10,242 nt of DNA, from NCBI GenBank assembly GCA_003445475.1, contig DMDP01000052.1, positions 1 through 10,242 of the forward strand, given 5' to 3'. Under the pieces are notes generated by a model. The model was not told the DNA's origin. It worked only from the letters and a program-made list of their open reading frames with translations, and did not search any database. This stretch comes from Peptococcaceae bacterium (lineage in GTDB: Bacteria; Bacillota; Desulfotomaculia; Desulfotomaculales; UBA12532). This document shows, piece after piece, positions 6,805-10,242 of the stretch (position 1 is its first letter; each line of letters starts with the position of its first letter). The position numbers were made by a program, and so were the translations under genes.

Positions 6805-6837
6805 GGGCACCCGAAGAGGGGTGCCCTTTCAATTTTT
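6805..6837 (+). terminator. Intrinsic terminator of the osmolyte transporter operon
   Basis: GGGCACCC (6805-6812) pairs perfectly with GGGTGCCC (6819-6826) around the loop GAAGAG, followed by TTTCAATTTTT. It begins 17 nt after the proX stop. Unlike the other terminators in this window it has no GGCCGG arm and no conserved leader element. Confidence 0.9.
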
Positions 6838-6884
6838 CTTGCGGCGGCCGCACCGGTCGTGCCCAAGAAGTTTTGGATAGAGTA

Positions 6885-6913
6885 TTGACAATAAAGGTGC
6901 AGTTTGCTAGGGT
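6885..6913 (+). promoter_or_regulatory. Predicted promoter of permease cassette 2
   Basis: A perfect -35 TTGACA lies at 6885-6890, with a 17-nt spacer and a weak -10 TAGGGT at 6908-6913. The block from TATTGACA to AGTTTG matches the promoter at 665 in sequence and spacing. The predicted leader is about 465 nt, long enough for both tandem attenuator elements. The -10 is poor, so an activator or another sigma factor is possible. Confidence 0.45.
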
Positions 6914-7073
6914 TAAATCGAAGAAAAACCCCCGGGCATGAGCGGCTTTGCGGGCCGTTTATTTCGGGGTGGACCTGTGAAAGGGACCACAGTCACATTC
7001 TGTAGTGATAATCGATATGCGATCTTTTCCGTAAAATAGCCGGGTTAAAGGCAATTTCGAAGGGGAAAACTTA
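6914..7073 (+). other. Non-coding leader of cassette 2, upstream of the tandem elements
   Basis: I see no supported gene in this part of the roughly 560-nt gap between the operon terminator and the permease start. Small hairpins are possible: ACAG/CTGT near 6990-7003, and ATCG (7011-7014) with CGAT (7020-7023) around a 5-nt loop, the same inner-stem design as in the conserved element but without its GGCC arms. No known riboswitch consensus is recognised. Confidence 0.3.
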
Positions 7074-7135
7074 AGGCCGAATCGAACAACGATAGGCCGG
7101 TAGTCCTTGCGACGGCAAAGGCTACCGGCTTTTTT
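7074..7135 (+). promoter_or_regulatory. Conserved leader element with overlapping terminator, copy 3
   Basis: The core at 7074-7101 is identical to copy 1 over all 28 nt. The terminator pairs GCCGGTAG (7096-7103) with CTACCGGC (7122-7129), extended by CCTT (7105-7108) with AAGG (7118-7121), then TTTTTT at 7130-7135. Its hairpin sequence beyond GCCGG is unlike those of the other copies, while the upstream core is constant. First of two in tandem before permease 2. Confidence 0.7.
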
Positions 7136-7170
7136 GTTGGCGGCGGGCACCTGGCATAACTGCATAGGGT

Positions 7171-7231
7171 AGGCCGAATCGAACAACGATAGGCCGGCAG
7201 ACCGGTTCACGGTTTGGCGGCCTTTCGTTTT
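7171..7231 (+). promoter_or_regulatory. Conserved leader element with overlapping terminator, copy 4
   Basis: The core at 7171-7198 matches copies 1 and 3 except for its last base. The terminator arm GGCCG (7192-7196) pairs with CGGCC (7218-7222), with an imperfect inner stem in which AGACC (7199-7203) faces GGTTT (7211-7215), then TTTCGTTTT at 7223-7231. It begins 97 nt after the start of copy 3, so cassette 2 has two attenuators in series. Confidence 0.65.
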
Positions 7232-7255
7232 CGGTGACGGACTTGTTAGAAATCC

Positions 7256-7290
7256 GGGACTGTTCAAAAACGAAGTTTTGCAACAGTCCC
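7256..7290 (+). repeat. 35-nt palindrome resembling IS ends
   Basis: GGGACTGTT (7256-7264) and AACAGTCCC (7282-7290) are perfect inverted arms. They extend inward with CAAAA (7265-7269) and TTTTG (7276-7280), around the loop ACGAAG and one bulged C. Read on the minus strand it starts GGGACTGTTGCAAAAC, which resembles the terminal repeats of IS1182-type elements as I remember them. It could be a remnant of two abutted IS ends or a very small MITE. There is no T tract, so it is not a terminator. It lies in the leader between copy 4 and permease 2. Confidence 0.5.
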
Positions 7291-7384
7291 GCGACGGCGC
7301 ATGCAAAGGGGGTGGTATACAGAGAGAGCCCGTCGGACCAGAGGGCGCTTTGCGGGTTTGCTACTTCACGGGGGGTGACTCAAA

Positions 7385-8659
7385 ATGAGGTCGGTTTTCA
7401 ACTGGCTGATGGCCGCGCAGCGGGCGCACGCCAGGTGGGAGTACGATGTCAGCAAGGTGATCCTGGCCAGGAGAAAAAAGCTGCTGCTGGCCTTGCTCCT
7501 GCCCGTGCTTTTCGCCATCGGCCTGGAATGCGCTTACGCCTTCGAAGTTCCGCACATTATCGGCGGCAAGCACGCCTATGCACCTTCCTTTGCTACCATG
7601 GAGATGTTCATCGCCTCGCTGGCGATAGGTCTCTGCGCCGGTATGATTACCGGCTGCATCGGGGCCGGCGGCGGCTTCATTCTGACGCCGGCGTTGATGA
7701 GCGTCGGGGTCAAGGGTATTATGTCCGTGGGCACCGACATGTTCCACATCTTTGCCAAGGCCATCATGGGCACCACGCTGCACCGGAAGATGGGCAACGT
7801 CTCGGTCGGGCTGGCGCTCGTCTTCGTTATCGGCTCCATTACGGGCGCCACCGTGGGCGGCATGATAAACCGGGGCTTCTATGAAAAGAACCCCGCGCTC
7901 AGCGACGCCTTCATCAGTTCGGTTTACGTAATCATCCTCGGGTTCCTTTCCTTTTACACGCTGTACGATTTCATGCGGGCGCGGCAGAACGCCGGCGCCG
8001 GCGCCACGGCCCAGGCCGGGGAGTTGACGAGACTCGCGCGGGCGGCGCAGTCGCTCAAGGCCCCGCCGATGATCGGCTTCGACCAGCACGTCGTGCCGGG
8101 CGGGCGGCGCATTTCGGTCTATCCGGTAATCGTTGCCGGCTTCTTCATCGGCTTCATCGCGTCCATCATGGGCGTTGGCGGCGGCTTCCTTTTCTTTCCC
8201 ACGTTCGTGTACGGCCTGGGGGTCTCTACCCTGACGACCGTGGGCACCGACCTCTTCCAGATTACGATTACCGCCGGTTACACGTCCATCGTGCAGTACG
8301 CGCTTTACGGGTTCGTGTTCTACACCCTGGCGATGGGCCTGCTTCTCGGTTCGCTGGTCGGCATCCAGATCGGCGCCATCACCACGAAGCTGGTGCGGCC
8401 GATCGTGATCACGGGCTTTTACGGTCTGACCACCTTCGCCGGGTTTATGAACCGTGCCTTTGCCCTGCCGGGCTCGCTGTCGAAGGCGGGCTATGTCAGC
8501 CTGGCTTCCTCCACCGCCAAGACGCTGGATCTTGTCGGCTTGCTCGTATTCTTCGCGATCGTGGGTGCGTTCGGTCTGTGGGTCCTGATTTCGTTCATCC
8601 GGGGTGTCGGCCGCTACCGTGCCGGCGAAATACCGGTATCGGCCGGTGGACTTCATTGA
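7385..8659 (+). CDS. TauE/SafE-family (DUF81) anion permease, copy 2
   Basis: A 424-aa paralogue of the permease at 960, similar along its whole length. The half-repeats are GCIGAGGGFILTP at residues 90-102 with SVGTD 114-118, and GVGGGFLFFP at 263-272 with TVGTD 285-289. The same N-terminal extension is present (AAQRAHARWEYDVSKVILAR), about 10 residues shorter. The variable hydrophilic loop near 197-240 differs most between the two (here rich in Ala and Gly), which may mark a specificity or partner difference. ATG 7385 follows GGGGGGTG. The partner gene starts 15 nt after the stop. The substrate is inferred only from the family: sulfate, sulfite or an organic anion. Confidence 0.88.
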   Translation: MRSVFNWLMAAQRAHARWEYDVSKVILARRKKLLLALLLPVLFAIGLECAYAFEVPHIIGGKHAYAPSFATMEMFIASLAIGLCAGMITGCIGAGGGFILTPALMSVGVKGIMSVGTDMFHIFAKAIMGTTLHRKMGNVSVGLALVFVIGSITGATVGGMINRGFYEKNPALSDAFISSVYVIILGFLSFYTLYDFMRARQNAGAGATAQAGELTRLARAAQSLKAPPMIGFDQHVVPGGRRISVYPVIVAGFFIGFIASIMGVGGGFLFFPTFVYGLGVSTLTTVGTDLFQITITAGYTSIVQYALYGFVFYTLAMGLLLGSLVGIQIGAITTKLVRPIVITGFYGLTTFAGFMNRAFALPGSLSKAGYVSLASSTAKTLDLVGLLVFFAIVGAFGLWVLISFIRGVGRYRAGEIPVSAGGLH

Positions 8660-8674
8660 GAGGGGGTGTAACCC

Positions 8675-9370
8675 GTGACGGCTGCAGGGGATAAGCGCTA
8701 CCTTGTGCTCGGTATCATTGCCCTGGCGGTTTTCGCCGTGGTCCTGGTCGTCTTCTTTACCCCCGTGTTCGGAGGCAGAACGGGAATGCAGGCGGCCGAC
8801 GACCTGTTCAACTCACTTTCCAAGGGGTCGTCGTACTACATCCCGGCGGTTGCCGAACAGGCGGGAGAGTTCAAGGGGACGGAAGTGGCCTGGAAGGTAG
8901 AGGTCGAGGATGAGGAACTGGGCGCGGCGGTGGCCAGGGTCTTTGCGGCGGCGGGCGCCGAGACCAAGGCCGGTGCCGGAGAAGTGGCCATAAAGGGCGA
9001 CCTGGGCCTGCTGGCGGCGGCGGCCGCGGCCGACGCCGATGCCCTGTACAAGGGCGATCCCGCCATCGAGGGCAAATACGGGCTGGACGGCCGCAGGGCG
9101 ATCTACTGCTGGTACGAGGGGTTCAAGGCGCTGGAAAAGAACGCCCAAGCCGAGAAAAAGATGAAAGTAGCCGGTTTTGCCAAGAAGGTGATGACCAAGG
9201 CTCTTGAACCGGCCTTCAACTTCGCCGGCATACCGGCTTCCAGCTTCAGCGAGCGCCTGGGTGTGGCCCTGTTCCTGCTCGTCTTCTACGTCGTCTACAC
9301 CGTCTGGTACGGGTTCGGCGTGATGTTCGTTTTCGAGGGCCTCGGGATTTCGGCCAGCAAGTCCCACTGA
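8675..9370 (+). CDS. Two-helix membrane partner protein of TauE, copy 2
   Basis: A 231-aa paralogue of the protein at 2277, of the same unknown family. Helix 1 is near residues 9-30 and helix 2 near 196-222, with the intervening domain predicted outside. The motif PVFGGRTGMQAADDLFNSLS is at the same residues (30-49), followed by SSYYIP; TKALEPAFNFAGIP and FEGLGISASK are also kept. The middle (about 65-135) diverges and is Ala-rich here. GTG 8675 has GAGGGGGTG about 8 nt upstream. Conservation clusters in the membrane-proximal parts, as expected if those touch the permease and the middle is a freer sensing or binding part. That reading is inference. Confidence 0.8.
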   Translation: MTAAGDKRYLVLGIIALAVFAVVLVVFFTPVFGGRTGMQAADDLFNSLSKGSSYYIPAVAEQAGEFKGTEVAWKVEVEDEELGAAVARVFAAAGAETKAGAGEVAIKGDLGLLAAAAAADADALYKGDPAIEGKYGLDGRRAIYCWYEGFKALEKNAQAEKKMKVAGFAKKVMTKALEPAFNFAGIPASSFSERLGVALFLLVFYVVYTVWYGFGVMFVFEGLGISASKSH

Positions 9371-9403
9371 GAGGGCGGCGGCGAACCCAGGTGCGTTTTC
9401 CGG

Positions 9404-9438
9404 GGCCGGTACACCGCGTGTGTGCCGGCCGATTTTTT
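9404..9438 (+). terminator. Strong intrinsic terminator of permease cassette 2
   Basis: GGCCGGTACAC (9404-9414) pairs with GTGTGCCGGCC (9420-9430), 11 pairs including one T-G, with a 5-nt loop, then GA and TTTTTT at 9433-9438. The GGCCGGTAC arm resembles copy 2 of the leader element, but the upstream 20 nt of the conserved core are absent. It is therefore a plain terminator and a useful control for the four composite elements. Confidence 0.9.
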
Positions 9439-9512
9439 GCGGGGCGAAGGTAAAGAATCGGGCCGCCGCGAAATAAGTATAAGGTCGACGTGACCTAATT
9501 GGGGGGAATACG

Positions 9513-10242
9513 GTGCTGCCGCTGACGGGCAGGAGCCTGAAATTTCAAGTGGTCGCCGTTGTCGCCGCGGGCCTGCTTGTGCCCGTGCTTGTTATGCTCT
9601 ACGATATTATTTTCGCCTCGCACAGCGACGACGTGCTCCTGGGCAACATGGAAGAACGGCTCGGCGGGATGGCGTCCTACCTCGCCGGCGCCATCGAGGC
9701 GCGCGCGGGTGCGAACCCGGACCCGGCTGTGCTGGGGGAGGCCTTCGATGAGATTGCAGGGCGGATGGCGCGGAGCTATCCCGGTGTCCGGCTGGGCCTT
9801 TACCTTGTTGACGAGGACCGCATCCTGATCCAGGGCTTCCTGCACGAATACCGGCAGTTGTCGCCCGAGGAGGCCAGGCGCCGGGAAGCGCGGGTATACA
9901 GGGAGGCCGCCCAGGGAATCGAAGCGGTAAAGGCGACCGGCAAACCGGTGGCGCGGGTGGGTGAAACCTGGGACGATCGCTTTCTCGAACAACTGGTGCC
10001 GGTGTACGTTAACGATCAACTGGTGGCCGTGGCCTGGGCCGAGGAGCGGATGCACCCCATTTTCGCGCAGAGCACCCGCATGCGCCTCATGATCAGGTAC
10101 GTAACCCTTTTTGCCTTCGGCGCGGGCGCCTTCGGCATGCTGACCATCATCCTGAACCTGACGCGGCGTGTGGGCCAGATCCAGCGCGGCCTGGCCAGGC
10201 TGGAGCAGGATCTCTCCCAGACCTTGCCGGAGATGCCCGGGG
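9513..10242 (+). CDS. Membrane sensor protein, N-terminal part (probably histidine kinase)
   Basis: The frame opens at GTG 9513, with GGGGGG about 7 nt upstream, and runs off the window after 243 codons. Helix 1 is near residues 11-31, followed by an outside domain (about 32-190) and helix 2 near 196-216. After helix 2 comes a charged, helical juxtamembrane stretch (LTRRVGQIQRGLARLEQDLS) of the HAMP or signalling-helix kind. The end of the outside domain (LVPVYVNDQLVAVAWAEE) resembles the final strands of Cache-like sensor domains. This is the layout of sensor histidine kinases; a chemoreceptor or diguanylate cyclase with the same front half cannot be excluded because the output domain is not in view. 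A weak TATAAG at 9478 could be a -10 box. Confidence 0.7.
   Translation, partial: MLPLTGRSLKFQVVAVVAAGLLVPVLVMLYDIIFASHSDDVLLGNMEERLGGMASYLAGAIEARAGANPDPAVLGEAFDEIAGRMARSYPGVRLGLYLVDEDRILIQGFLHEYRQLSPEEARRREARVYREAAQGIEAVKATGKPVARVGETWDDRFLEQLVPVYVNDQLVAVAWAEERMHPIFAQSTRMRLMIRYVTLFAFGAGAFGMLTIILNLTRRVGQIQRGLARLEQDLSQTLPEMPG

Noticed and set aside
817..7231. CRISPR array made of the 28-nt repeats
   Set aside because: Copies are irregularly spaced over 6 kb, each is joined to a terminator, and no cas gene is present.
7234..7884. Frame overlapping the start of permease 2 in another phase
   Set aside because: It runs through the palindrome and is a frame-shifted shadow of the permease; no ribosome site or recognisable domain.
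9404..9438. Fifth copy of the conserved leader element
   Set aside because: Only the GGCCGG terminator arm is shared; the upstream core with ATCG/CGAT and the ACAA loop is absent.

Overview
The window looks like a contig end from a GC-rich Gram-positive of the Clostridia, most like the spore-forming sulfate-reducing or syntrophic Peptococcaceae (Desulfotomaculum, Pelotomaculum, Desulforudis type). This is an inference from strong GGAGG-type ribosome sites, GTG and TTG starts, a ydaO-type c-di-AMP riboswitch, an ISLre2/UPF0236 transposase remnant and paired TauE/SafE transporters. No marker gene fixes the taxonomy. Bases 1-72 are not genomic: a T run and a degraded Illumina P7/index adapter sit at the contig end.

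Layout, all genes on the + strand. (1) 74-646: transposase remnant, cut at both ends. (2) 665-2990: promoter, leader with a 28-nt conserved element fused to an intrinsic terminator, then a two-gene cassette encoding a TauE/SafE-family permease and a small two-helix membrane protein with an outside domain. (3) 3004-3494: a second copy of the element plus terminator, a 12-bp inverted repeat, and a small transposase-like helix-turn-helix/coiled-coil protein. (4) 3518-6837: promoter, c-di-AMP riboswitch with terminator, and a complete glycine betaine/proline-type osmolyte ABC transporter (ATPase with CBS domains, permease, binding lipoprotein), closed by a terminator. (5) 6885-9438: a second promoter like the first, two tandem copies of the element plus terminator, an IS-end-like palindrome, and a paralogous copy of the permease/partner cassette, closed by a strong terminator. 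(6) 9513-10242: the N-terminal part of a membrane sensor protein, probably a histidine kinase, running off the window.

How it fits together: the osmolyte transporter would be switched off by c-di-AMP through its riboswitch, a known circuit. The two permease cassettes share a promoter motif and the same leader element. In all four copies the element's 3' GGCC is also the 5' arm of a terminator, so the two structures exclude each other. That is the architecture of a transcription attenuator, and I do not recognise the element as a known RNA family. It is the best candidate here for an undescribed regulatory system: one signal, or one RNA-binding protein, controlling duplicated anion-permease cassettes and possibly the small HTH gene.
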